A stretch of 64,000 nt of DNA from an uncultured Clostridium sp. (GTDB lineage Bacteria > Bacillota > Clostridia > Oscillospirales > Acutalibacteraceae), in contig CATZNW010000006.1 in NCBI GenBank assembly GCA_958422185.1, positions 1 to 64,000 on the forward strand, written 5' to 3'. Under the pieces are notes generated by a model, which had not been told where the DNA came from, ran no database searches, and saw only the letters and a program-made list of their open reading frames with translations. The position numbers were made by a program, and so were the translations under genes. This document shows, one piece after another, positions 39,295-47,386 of the stretch; position 1 is the stretch's first letter, and each line of letters starts with the position of its first letter.

Positions 39295-40353
39295 ATGGAA
39301 ATCGTTGCAGATAACTCTATGAAAAATATGCGCTTTATAAGGAAACTTCCGGTTCCGAAAGAGGTCAAGGAACTTTATCCTTTGAGCGAAAAAGGTGCTG
39401 CTGTCAAGGCAAAAAGAGATGCTGAGATCGCAAAAGTATTAAAAGGTGAAAGCAGTAAGTTCCTGCTGATCATTGGTCCATGTTCTGCGGATAAGGAAGA
39501 CAGCGTGCTGGACTATGTAAGCCGCCTTGCCAGGATCCAGGAAGAAGTCAAGGATAAAATCATCATCATTCCCCGTATATATACAGGTAAGCCTCGTACC
39601 ACAGGCGCCGGCTACAAGGGAATGATCCATCAGCCGGATCCGGACGGAGTGCCCGATATGTATGCCGGTATTCTTGCAGTGCGCTCCATACATACAAAGG
39701 CAATCGAGCAGCTTGGTCTTTCCTCTGCTGATGAGATGCTGTATCCTGCAAATTACAGGTACCTGTCCGATCTGCTTTCCTATATTGCTGTAGGTGCCAG
39801 AAGCGTTGAAAATCAGGACCACCGGCTTACCGCAAGCGGAATGGACATGCCCTGCGGAATGAAAAACGCCACAAGCGGCGATTATTCCATCATGCTAAAT
39901 GCCATTACGGCGGCACAGAGCGGGCATACTTTTCTGTACCGCGGCTGGGAGGTAGAGTCAAGCGGAAACGAGCTTGCCCATGCTATCCTGCGCGGCGGAG
40001 TGGATAAGCACGGCATAAGCCACCCGAATTATCATTATGAGGATCTGATCACGCTTTACAATATGTACGCTGCTAAGGAGCAGTTTAAAAATCCGGCCGT
40101 TATTGTGGACACAAATCATTCAAACAGCGGAAAAAAATATCTGGAGCAGGTTAGGATTGCCAATGAGGTGCTTCATTCCATGCGTCACAGTGCGGATATC
40201 AAAAAGTTTGTAAAAGGATTTATGATCGAATCCTATATTGAGGACGGCAGCCAGAAAGTAGACGGAGGTGTTTACGGCAAATCCATAACGGATCCGTGCC
40301 TCGGCTGGGAAAAATCAAAGGATCTGATCTATAGTATTGCCGATCAGCTGTAA
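39295..40353 (+). CDS. DAHP synthase, class I (AroF/AroG/AroH type)
   Basis: 352 residues. It joins phosphoenolpyruvate and erythrose 4-phosphate, the first step to chorismate and the aromatic amino acids. Signatures are LLIIGPCSADKE (metal Cys and PEP Lys region), IIPRIYTGKPRTTGAGYKGMI, VGARSVENQDHR, VDTNHSNSGKKY and MIESYIEDGSQ. The N-terminal 45 residues correspond to the regulatory extension of the enterobacterial isozymes. GAGGTG precedes the ATG. It stands alone between two terminators; the rest of the shikimate pathway is not in the window. Which amino acid inhibits it cannot be told. Confidence 0.96.
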   Translation: MEIVADNSMKNMRFIRKLPVPKEVKELYPLSEKGAAVKAKRDAEIAKVLKGESSKFLLIIGPCSADKEDSVLDYVSRLARIQEEVKDKIIIIPRIYTGKPRTTGAGYKGMIHQPDPDGVPDMYAGILAVRSIHTKAIEQLGLSSADEMLYPANYRYLSDLLSYIAVGARSVENQDHRLTASGMDMPCGMKNATSGDYSIMLNAITAAQSGHTFLYRGWEVESSGNELAHAILRGGVDKHGISHPNYHYEDLITLYNMYAAKEQFKNPAVIVDTNHSNSGKKYLEQVRIANEVLHSMRHSADIKKFVKGFMIESYIEDGSQKVDGGVYGKSITDPCLGWEKSKDLIYSIADQL

Positions 40354-40400
40354 TATCTCAATATGCACAAAAATTAAAGAGTATATTTGTATATTGCTAC

Positions 40401-40447
40401 AAAAAGACTGCCGAGCAAAGTGTTTTGTTTGACAGTCTTTCTTTTTT
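40401..40447 (+). terminator. DAHP synthase terminator
   Basis: AAAGACTG (40403-40410) pairs with CAGTCTTT (40433-40440), followed by CTTTTTT; an inner CAAA/TTTG pairing is possible. Confidence 0.75.
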
Positions 40448-40478
40448 GTGATATTATTACTGTATAATCACTTTATCA

Positions 40479-40504
40479 CTTAAAAGCGCCAACGCTTAAA
40501 AGCG
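40479..40504 (+). repeat. Tandem decamer in the leader of the importer operon
   Basis: CTTAAAAGCG occurs at 40479-40488 and 40495-40504 (16-bp period). An AAGCG/CGCTT hairpin links the two. It lies downstream of a TATAAT box and could be an operator. Confidence 0.5.
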
Positions 40505-40536
40505 ACAGAGTGAACTATTTTAAAGGAGAAATACAT

Positions 40537-41514
40537 ATGAACAAAACGGTTAAAAAGATTTTGGCGCTCGGCCTTTCGGCAGTGCTTGTAGGTTCTGTTT
40601 TCGCCGGCTGCTCGGCTCAGAACTCAAAATACACGATCGGCATCCTGCAGTCACAGCAGCATCCCGCGCTCGATGAAGCCACACGCGGATTTCAGGATGC
40701 GGTTATCGAAGCCCTCGGCGAAGAAAATGTTGAAATTACACTTCAGAACGCCAGCGGTGATTCAACTACCTGCGCAACGATTGCCAATCAGTTCGTTGCA
40801 GACGGTGTAGACCTTATTATGGCCAATGCAACGGCGGCGCTTCAGGCTTCCATGCAGGCAACCGCCAGTATACCGATCGTTGCCACTTCAGTAACGGATT
40901 ATGCAACTGCCCTTGAGATTTCAAACTGGACCGGCGTTACGGGAATCAATGTAACGGGTACTTCAGATCTTGCCCCGCTTGATCAGCAGGCGGCAATGAT
41001 CCGTGACCTTTGCCCTGATGCGCAGACGGTTGGCATCCTTTATTGCTCTGCGGAGCCGAATTCAGTATATCAGGCGAATGTTGTTGAAGAGAACCTCACT
41101 TCCATGGGCCTTGCAGTCAATATATACACCTGCGCGGACACAAATGAGATCGCAAGTATCACAACACAGGCCTGCCAGGAAGTAGACGTTATCTATATTC
41201 CGACGGATAATACAATCGCTTCCGCAACTGCCGCTGTGGACCAGATTGCCGGTCCTGCCGGTATCCCTGTAATCGCGGGCGAAGAAGGCATCTGCGAAGG
41301 CTGCGGCGTTGCAACACTTTCTATCAGCTATTACGATATAGGCGTAAGAGCGGGCGAAATGGCTGTTGAGATCCTTCAAAACGGCGCGGATCCGTCAGCA
41401 ATGGAGATCGAAACTGCAACAGACCTTACAAAGAAATACGTTGCAGATCGTGCTCAGGCGCTTGGAATCACGATCCCGGCAGATTATGAGGCAATAGACA
41501 TGAGCGCAGAATAA
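40537..41514 (+). CDS. ABC importer substrate-binding lipoprotein, TrpX-like
   Basis: 325 residues. A lipoprotein signal peptide with lipobox FAGC (Cys about 25) anchors it outside the membrane. The mature part (YTIGILQSQQHPALDEATRGF, FVADGVDLIMANATAALQA) is the ABC_sub_bind (PF04392) fold, which includes TrpX, the binding protein of the streptococcal tryptophan importer. AAAGGAG is followed by the ATG at 40537. The permease and ATPase follow after a hairpin that may lower their level. Adjacent DAHP synthase fits an aromatic amino acid ligand, but no T-box or other sensor confirms it. Other ligands of this family are possible. Confidence 0.85.
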   Translation: MNKTVKKILALGLSAVLVGSVFAGCSAQNSKYTIGILQSQQHPALDEATRGFQDAVIEALGEENVEITLQNASGDSTTCATIANQFVADGVDLIMANATAALQASMQATASIPIVATSVTDYATALEISNWTGVTGINVTGTSDLAPLDQQAAMIRDLCPDAQTVGILYCSAEPNSVYQANVVEENLTSMGLAVNIYTCADTNEIASITTQACQEVDVIYIPTDNTIASATAAVDQIAGPAGIPVIAGEEGICEGCGVATLSISYYDIGVRAGEMAVEILQNGADPSAMEIETATDLTKKYVADRAQALGITIPADYEAIDMSAE

Positions 41515-41559
41515 ACCTTTTGCTATTGACTAAATTATGATATTTTGATAACATAATAG

Positions 41560-41585
41560 GCGGCGGGTCTTTACTCGCCGCTTTA
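41560..41585 (+). terminator. Partial terminator between binding protein and permease
   Basis: GCGGCGGGT / ACTCGCCGC with a 4-nt loop and a short TTTA tail. It probably sets a high binding-protein to permease ratio. Confidence 0.6.
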
Positions 41586-41611
41586 ACATGTTTTATCGGA
41601 GGAAAGAAGTT

Positions 41612-42520
41612 ATGATGTCTTTTTTGTCCGCTCTTCCCGGAGCGGCTGCTCAGGGAATCCTCTGGGGTCTTATGGCTATCGGCGTTTATATCACCTTCAG
41701 AGTACTTGATGTTGCGGATCTTACCGTAGACGGTTCCCTGGGAACAGGCGGCGCAGTACTTGTTATGTGCGCCACAAGCGGAATGAATATTTACGTTTCC
41801 ATGATCATTGCGTTTCTGGCAGGATGTATCGCGGGACTTGCAACCGGCATTTTTCATACGGTTTTCGGAATACCTGCGATCCTTTCGGGCATTCTTACCC
41901 AGCTGGCCCTTTATTCCATAAATCTGCGTATACTTGATAATAAGGCAAACCAAACGATAAGCGTTATGAATTATGATCTTGTAGTTTCGCTGCGCAATAT
42001 TTCGCAGTCTATCATTGTAGGGCTTATCATCGTGTTAATTTTCATTGCCGTTCTTTACTGGTTTTTCGGTACGGAGCTCGGCCATTCTATCCGTGCAACG
42101 GGCAATAATCAGGCTATGGCGCGCGCAAACGGCATAAACACAAATGTAAACAAGATCATAGGTCTTGTTCTTTCAAACGGCATTGTTGCGCTTGCCGGCG
42201 CGCTTATTTCCCAGTATCAGGGCTTTGCGGATGTAAATATGGGCAGGGGTGCCATCGTTATCGGTCTTGCCGCCGTCATAATAGGTGAAGTCGTTCTTGG
42301 CAAGATATTCAAAAATTTTGCGCTTAAGCTTTTGGCATGCGTGTTCGGCGGAGTCGTTTACTATGTTGTTATCACTTTCGTACTTCGTCTCGGTCTTAAT
42401 GCCAATGATCTTAAATTGTTTTCAGCGCTCGTTGTTGCGCTCTTCCTTGGTGTGCCTTACTGGAAAAATAAGGTTGCCGCCAAGAAAGTAAAGAGAAACG
42501 GAGGTGCCGAAAATGCTTGA
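41612..42520 (+). CDS. ABC importer permease, TrpY-like
   Basis: 302 residues with about eight hydrophobic segments, of the branched-chain/ribose (BPD_transp_2) permease type. The cytoplasmic coupling region reads TELGHSIRATGNNQAMARANGIN, which is characteristic. GGAGGA precedes the ATG at 41612; a second ATG follows immediately. It is in one operon with the binding lipoprotein and the ATPase, whose start lies within its last codons. It likely works as a homodimer. Confidence 0.9.
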   Translation: MMSFLSALPGAAAQGILWGLMAIGVYITFRVLDVADLTVDGSLGTGGAVLVMCATSGMNIYVSMIIAFLAGCIAGLATGIFHTVFGIPAILSGILTQLALYSINLRILDNKANQTISVMNYDLVVSLRNISQSIIVGLIIVLIFIAVLYWFFGTELGHSIRATGNNQAMARANGINTNVNKIIGLVLSNGIVALAGALISQYQGFADVNMGRGAIVIGLAAVIIGEVVLGKIFKNFALKLLACVFGGVVYYVVITFVLRLGLNANDLKLFSALVVALFLGVPYWKNKVAAKKVKRNGGAENA

Positions 42521-43310
42521 GATAAAGGGCGTTTACAAAACCTTCAATCCCGGCACCGTAAATGAGAAACATGCGCTCAACGGCATAGATCTTGTGCTCA
42601 ATGAAGGCGATTTTGTTACCGTTATAGGCGGAAACGGAGCAGGAAAATCAACAATGCTGAATATGATCGCAGGCGTTTATCCGGTTGACTGCGGCTCAAT
42701 TATTATTGACGGCAAGGACGTTACAAAGCTTCCGGAGCACAAAAGGGCAAAGTTTCTGGGCAGGGTTTTTCAGGATCCCATGACGGGTACGGCCGCTGAT
42801 ATGCAGATCGTTGAAAATCTTGCGCTTGCTTCCCGCCGCGGTAAATTCAGAACGCTTGCTCCGGGAGTAACAAAGAAGGAAAAGGAGCATTATAAGGAGC
42901 TTTTGGGATCCCTTGATCTGGGTCTGGAAACACGCCTTACTTCAAAAGTGGGTCTGCTGTCCGGCGGCCAGAGGCAGGCTATTACGCTGCTGATGGCAAC
43001 GCTTAAAAAGCCCAAGGTGCTTCTGCTTGACGAGCATACAGCCGCGCTTGACCCCAAAACAGCGCATAAGGTGCTTGATCTCACAACAAAGATCGTATCC
43101 GAGCACAACCTTACAACTATTATGATCACTCATAATATGAAAGATGCGATCGCGATCGGCAACCGGCTTGTTATGATGAACGAAGGGAAAATTATCTATG
43201 ATGTTTCAGGGGAAGAAAAAAAGAACCTGACAACTGCTGATCTGCTTGAAAAATTCAAAGTGACAAGCGGTGAGGAACTTGATAATGACCGTATGATCCT
43301 TTCCGAATAA
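42513..43310 (+). CDS. ABC importer ATP-binding protein, TrpZ-like
   Basis: 265 residues. Walker A is VIGGNGAGKSTM (about 38), the signature is LSGGQRQ (about 150), Walker B is VLLLDEHTAALD (about 170) and the switch His is in MITHNM. All catalytic residues are intact. GGAGGTG precedes the ATG at 42513, within the end of the permease gene (8-base overlap); the GTG at 42504 falls in the Shine-Dalgarno. It energises the importer. A strong terminator follows. Confidence 0.92.
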   Translation: MLEIKGVYKTFNPGTVNEKHALNGIDLVLNEGDFVTVIGGNGAGKSTMLNMIAGVYPVDCGSIIIDGKDVTKLPEHKRAKFLGRVFQDPMTGTAADMQIVENLALASRRGKFRTLAPGVTKKEKEHYKELLGSLDLGLETRLTSKVGLLSGGQRQAITLLMATLKKPKVLLLDEHTAALDPKTAHKVLDLTTKIVSEHNLTTIMITHNMKDAIAIGNRLVMMNEGKIIYDVSGEEKKNLTTADLLEKFKVTSGEELDNDRMILSE

Positions 43311-43329
43311 GCAAATATTAAATGAGATC

Positions 43330-43362
43330 GCCCGGCGGGAACGAATTTCCGCCGGGCTTTTT
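43330..43362 (+). terminator. Terminator of the importer operon
   Basis: GCCCGGCGGGA / TTCCGCCGGGC (one G-U), followed by TTTTT. Confidence 0.9.
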
Positions 43363-43387
43363 ATGCCTTGATCACAATATAATCATT

Positions 43388-44080
43388 TTATTTGTTGAAT
43401 CTGTAACCCTTTCCCCAAACGGTGTGGATAAAATCAATAGATGGATCGATCTCTTTTATTTTATCCCTTATTCTGTTTACGTGCACAGTTATGGTAGAGG
43501 TCTCTCCGATGGAATCATAGTTCCATATTTCGTTAAAAAGCTCTTCCTTGCTGTAAACTGTATCCGGGCTTGCAGCAAGAAAATAGAGCAGATCGAATTC
43601 CTTGTTTGTAAGTGTAAGTTCCTGCCCGTTAACGAACGCGCGGCGCGATTTCCCGTCAAGCTTCAGTCCGCCGGTTTCGATCATTTTAACATGGTTTGCT
43701 TCGCTTTTTGCGGTTAACCGTTCATAACGGCTTATATGCGCTATGACTCTGGCAACCAGTTCTTTTGGGGAAAATGGTTTCACTATGTAATCATCCGCGC
43801 CGTATCCGAGGCCGGTTATTTTATCGAGATCTTCCTTCTTCGCGCTTACGAGCAGAATGGGGATATCTTTCTTTTCCCTTATTCTTTTGCAGACCTCCAT
43901 ACCGTCCGTTCCGGGAAGCATGATATCAAGCAGAATAAGGTCAAAATCCCTTCCCAGCGCTTTTTCAAGGCCTGAATTGCCGTCAGCAGCCGTTGCAACC
44001 TCAAAGCCGTTGGCTTCAAGATAATCCTTTTCAAGCGCGGAGATATTTGCGTCATCTTCAATTATCAGTATCTTTTTCAT
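43388..44080 (-). CDS. OmpR/PhoB-type response regulator
   Basis: 230 residues: a receiver domain with IIEDD, phospho-acceptor Asp in LILLDIMLPG (about 52) and the switch Lys in IVKPFSP, then a winged-helix DNA-binding domain (ELTLTNKEFDLLYFLA, STITVHVNRIRDKI, GKGYRF). The ATG at 44080 gives a nine-base spacing to GGAGG; the ATG two codons earlier is too close. Its start overlaps the end of the histidine kinase gene by 23 bases, so the pair is co-translated, kinase first. The regulon is unknown. Confidence 0.93.
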   Translation of the reverse strand: MKKILIIEDDANISALEKDYLEANGFEVATAADGNSGLEKALGRDFDLILLDIMLPGTDGMEVCKRIREKKDIPILLVSAKKEDLDKITGLGYGADDYIVKPFSPKELVARVIAHISRYERLTAKSEANHVKMIETGGLKLDGKSRRAFVNGQELTLTNKEFDLLYFLAASPDTVYSKEELFNEIWNYDSIGETSTITVHVNRIRDKIKEIDPSIDFIHTVWGKGYRFNK

Positions 44081-45614
44081 TTTCATTTTCCTCCGGATTT
44101 TCTGTTTTTGGCAGGGATATAAATATCGAGAGCCCTTTTTGCGCATTGGCCTGTGCCCAGATCAATCCTCCGTGCAGTGCAACGATCTGTTTGCACACCG
44201 AAAGGCCGAGGCCGCTTCCGTCGCTGACGTTTGAACGGGCTTTGTCCTCTCTGTAAAGCGTGTCAAATATACGCGAAAGACTCTTCGGATCAACCCCCAT
44301 TCCGTTATCCGCTATTTCAAATATAACGGAATGTTCATATTCGGAAATGATAAGTTCTATTTTGCCGCGCACGTCTTTGCGGCGGTATTTTATGCTGTTT
44401 GAAACAATGTTGTCCACAACTCTTGCGAATCTGTCCGTGTCTATCAAAAGGACAGGGTCTGATTTGGTGTTGTCTGTTATCTCAAAATCAAAATCGCTTT
44501 TTTGTAGTTCTCCGCCGATGTCCGCGGCAAACGAAACGAAGTCGGAAATGTGAACCTTTTCGCAGTTAAGCGTTATGCTGCCCAGTTCAAGCTTGGAAAG
44601 AGTAAGCAGGTCGTTGAGCATTTTTTCCATAGAAACGGCAGAGTCATATATTGTTTCAAGATATCTTTTGCGTTTTTCCGGTGTGTCCGCAACGCCGTCC
44701 TTAATTCCTTCAAGATAACCCTTTATGGAGGTCAGAGGAGTGCGCAGATCATGCGCTATGCCCGCAATCATTTCCTTTTGCTGCTGGTCTGCCCGGTTTT
44801 TGCTTTCTATGGATTCCTTTACCCTTAGGCGCATGTCGTTAAAGCTCTGGGTAAGCTGTCCGAGTTCGTTTGTGGACTGATAATCAATCTCATAGTCAAG
44901 GTTGCCTCTTGCGATCTCGTTGGCGCCTTTCGTTATTTTTTCAATCGGACCGATGATTGTTTTTGATGTGAGAAGAGAAAGAATGATTATTGCGGCAATA
45001 AAAGTAGCAACGCAAACGCCCATTACCGTGGCAGCGTTATTTGTCAGACTTTCAATAATGTGCTGGGAAGCATTGCTTGTATCATTGTCCTGCGTGCTGT
45101 AATTGCTGTTTGCCGTTATGATAATGTAGTTCCCGTTTTCGGTAACCGCTTTATTTACAATAACGATTCCGGATTCCCCGTAATAATATGAATTCGTGTT
45201 TTTATCAATCGGTGCAACACGGTTTGCTGCTTTCAGCGTCTCTGAAGGATCGCCGGTAGAGTAGTATATATCCCCGTTTTTTTCTATATAGATCACTGAA
45301 CCGAATTCCTCAAGGCTGCGGGCAGTTTTCTGTATCTGCTCGTATTTTTCTTCTTCGCTGTCATCGCCGGTAAGGACTGATGCAATGTTGCTTACCGTCT
45401 GGCTCCACTGCAGCTGATTTATAACGCTGTAGCTCTCGGTTCCCATGGATGAAAGATCATACCTGTCCATCGAAGTGAATACGAATATTCCGGCAGCGAG
45501 CGTGAGAATGATGATCGGTATCACTATTGCAAGCACGGATGTGATTATGATTCTTGTGTTGATCTTAAAATTCCTTGTTTTTTCGGGAATCGTTTTTTTG
45601 CCTTTGAGCGCCAT
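44058..45614 (-). CDS. Sensor histidine kinase
   Basis: 518 residues. Two membrane helices (about 20-45 and 188-212) flank a 140-residue sensor domain outside the cell. A HAMP domain (about 212-265) follows. The phosphorylated His is in AGIAHDLRTPLTSIKGY, and the ATP site has VDNIVSNSIKYR (N box), IADNGMGVD (G1) and DGSGLGLSVCKQI (G2). GGAGG precedes the ATG at 45614. The ligand is unknown; the sensor domain is polar (YDLSSMGTESYSVI) with no recognised fold. It is the first gene of the two-component operon, with promoter at 45647-45675. Confidence 0.93.
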   Translation of the reverse strand: MALKGKKTIPEKTRNFKINTRIIITSVLAIVIPIIILTLAAGIFVFTSMDRYDLSSMGTESYSVINQLQWSQTVSNIASVLTGDDSEEEKYEQIQKTARSLEEFGSVIYIEKNGDIYYSTGDPSETLKAANRVAPIDKNTNSYYYGESGIVIVNKAVTENGNYIIITANSNYSTQDNDTSNASQHIIESLTNNAATVMGVCVATFIAAIIILSLLTSKTIIGPIEKITKGANEIARGNLDYEIDYQSTNELGQLTQSFNDMRLRVKESIESKNRADQQQKEMIAGIAHDLRTPLTSIKGYLEGIKDGVADTPEKRKRYLETIYDSAVSMEKMLNDLLTLSKLELGSITLNCEKVHISDFVSFAADIGGELQKSDFDFEITDNTKSDPVLLIDTDRFARVVDNIVSNSIKYRRKDVRGKIELIISEYEHSVIFEIADNGMGVDPKSLSRIFDTLYREDKARSNVSDGSGLGLSVCKQIVALHGGLIWAQANAQKGLSIFISLPKTENPEENENEKDTDN

Positions 45615-45646
45615 TAGTTCCTCCGGAGCAGAACACATTTTTATTT

Positions 45647-45675
45647 ATAGTAGCATAAATACTGTTTTTATTCAA
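45647..45675 (-). promoter_or_regulatory. Promoter of the two-component operon
   Basis: Minus strand TTGAAT (45670-45675), 17-bp spacer, TACTAT (45647-45652). Confidence 0.6.
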
Positions 45676-45700
45676 CTTTTATATGTAAACTTTTCCAAGA

Positions 45701-45755
45701 TTGTAAACCAATATTTCAGTTTTGGGTTGACAATTATTGCCTTTTGCTGTATAAC
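45701..45755 (+). promoter_or_regulatory. BirA box overlapping the bioY promoter
   Basis: TTGTAAACC (45701-45709), 15-bp gap, GGTTGACAA (45725-45733): a match to the biotin-repressor consensus TTGTTAACC-N15-GGTTAACAA. The promoter TTGACA (45727-45732), 17-bp spacer, TATAAC (45750-45755) has its -35 inside the right half-site, so BirA bound to biotinyl-AMP would block it. Confidence 0.88.
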
Positions 45756-45809
45756 ATATATGCGGCGGTAAGCGCGAGAAATTTTTATTTGATAAGAAAG
45801 GTTTGGATT

Positions 45810-46367
45810 ATGGAAGCGAAAGCAAGAGATAAAAAATTATTTAAAACGATTAATCTGGTGTATGTAGGAATATTTGCTGCCGTTATAGCGGTGTGCTCGT
45901 GGATACAGATACCTCTCACGGTTCCGATTACGCTTCAGACCTTTGCCGTGTGTGCCGCGGCGGGTCTGCTGGGTTTAAAAAGAGGCGTCCTGACGGTGTT
46001 GGTTTATATCTTGCTTGGACTGATCGGCGTTCCCGTCTTTTCTAATTTCGGAGCGGGTCCGGGCGTCTTGTTCGGAATCACCGGAGGCTATATAGTCGGA
46101 TTTATATTTACAGCTCTTATCGTTGGCTTTGCCGTGAAGCTGTTTGGAAAAAAGATTGCGGTATATATACTTTCCATGATAACCGGAGTTGCGGTCTGTT
46201 ATGCTTTCGGTACCGCCTGGTTTCTGATCTGGTCGGTAAATAACGGTTCGCCGGTGTCGCTCGGCGCGGCGCTTATGTCATGCGTGGTGCCGTTTATAAT
46301 ACCGGATCTGGTGAAGATCGGCGTTGCGGCTTTCCTGTGTTCCAAACTTGCAAAACATATCCGTTAG
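45810..46367 (+). CDS. bioY: Biotin ECF transporter S component BioY
   Basis: 185 residues with six membrane helices, normal for BioY. Family motifs are IPLTVPITLQTFAVCAAAGLLG and LLGLIGVPVFSNFGAGPGVLFGITGGYIVGF. It binds biotin and needs the shared ECF module encoded elsewhere. GAAAGG lies before the ATG at 45810. The BirA box upstream confirms the substrate and predicts repression by biotin. No other biotin genes are near, so the cell probably depends on uptake at least in part. Confidence 0.96.
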   Translation: MEAKARDKKLFKTINLVYVGIFAAVIAVCSWIQIPLTVPITLQTFAVCAAAGLLGLKRGVLTVLVYILLGLIGVPVFSNFGAGPGVLFGITGGYIVGFIFTALIVGFAVKLFGKKIAVYILSMITGVAVCYAFGTAWFLIWSVNNGSPVSLGAALMSCVVPFIIPDLVKIGVAAFLCSKLAKHIR

Positions 46368-46404
46368 CGCCTGAAAAAATTAATTGATAATTTTTTAATT
46401 ATTC

Positions 46405-46433
46405 TTGTAAATCCTTTTGTTTTTTAGTATAAT
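46405..46433 (+). promoter_or_regulatory. Promoter of the SDR gene
   Basis: TTGTAA (46405-46410), 17-bp spacer, TATAAT (46428-46433). Confidence 0.7.
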
Positions 46434-46475
46434 GAGAACTGTAATATTTTGTAATTAACACGGAGGGTTTTAATT

Positions 46476-47309
46476 ATGTCTAATTGGCTTGACGGAAAAA
46501 CCTGTATCGTAACCGGTGCGTCCGGCGGTATGGGTGCTGGTATAGCCGCATCGCTTATCAAAAAGCACGGCTGCCGCGTGATCGGCGTGGCAAGAAGCGA
46601 ACCGAAAATGCTCAAGTTTATCGAGGAACTTGGCCCTACATATGCCCAGCAGTTCTCCTATAAACTGTTTGACGTTTCAAAGAACGAAAACTGGGTCGAA
46701 TTTGTTAAGGAACTTGAGAAAGAGGATATTCAGGTTGACGTTCTTGTAAATAACGCCGGTATCCTGCCTAAGTTTAAAAGATTTGACCGTTATGAAATGG
46801 ATGAGATTGAAAAGGCGATCAACATCAATTTCTATTCCTGCGTTTATTCAATAAAAGCGCTTCTTCCAATGCTTATGAAAAGCAGTGATCCGGGAATCAT
46901 AAATATAGATTCCTCCGCCGCGCTGATGAGCCTTGCCGGAACAAGTATGTATTCGGCTTCCAAAGCGGCCCTCAAAGGCTTTACCGAATCCCTCAGAGAG
47001 GAATTCAGAGGCAAGGTTTATGTTGGCCTTGTATGCCCCGGATTCACAAAGACGGATATTTTCCGCGATCAGAAAAATGACGGCGGCAAGGGTCAGAAGG
47101 TCATTGATATGATCTCAACTGACTGCGATCTTATGGTCAAGCTCATCATGTTCGGTATAGAGCACAAACAGGCGCTTCAGATCCACGGTGTAGACGCGCA
47201 TGCAATGAACATTTTCGGAAAGCTTTTGCCCGTTAACGGTTCGCGCCTTTTCAGCGCGGTAATGAAAGCTGCCGATATAGATCTGTTCAGCGAAGTGTTT
47301 AAAGATTGA
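46476..47309 (+). CDS. Short-chain dehydrogenase/reductase
   Basis: 277 residues, classical SDR. The coenzyme-binding loop is TGASGGMGAGIA (about 13-24), followed by VDVLVNNAG, the catalytic Ser in NIDSSAALMS, and Tyr-x3-Lys as MYSASKAALKG. The basic residue after strand 2 (GVARSEP) suggests NADPH preference. CGGAGGG precedes the ATG. The substrate is unknown. A terminator separates it from the symporter gene, so they are probably not one unit. Confidence 0.9.
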   Translation: MSNWLDGKTCIVTGASGGMGAGIAASLIKKHGCRVIGVARSEPKMLKFIEELGPTYAQQFSYKLFDVSKNENWVEFVKELEKEDIQVDVLVNNAGILPKFKRFDRYEMDEIEKAININFYSCVYSIKALLPMLMKSSDPGIINIDSSAALMSLAGTSMYSASKAALKGFTESLREEFRGKVYVGLVCPGFTKTDIFRDQKNDGGKGQKVIDMISTDCDLMVKLIMFGIEHKQALQIHGVDAHAMNIFGKLLPVNGSRLFSAVMKAADIDLFSEVFKD

Positions 47310-47324
47310 TTTTATCGCAAAGGA

Positions 47325-47358
47325 GCGAAACGATGCGGTAGTGCATTGTTTCGCCCTT
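47325..47358 (+). terminator. Terminator of the SDR gene
   Basis: GCGAAACGATGC / GCATTGTTTCGC (with G-U pairs), 6-nt loop, then CCTTTTA. Confidence 0.7.
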
Positions 47359-47386
47359 TTATATTTTCAGGCTAAAGGAGAAGCTT

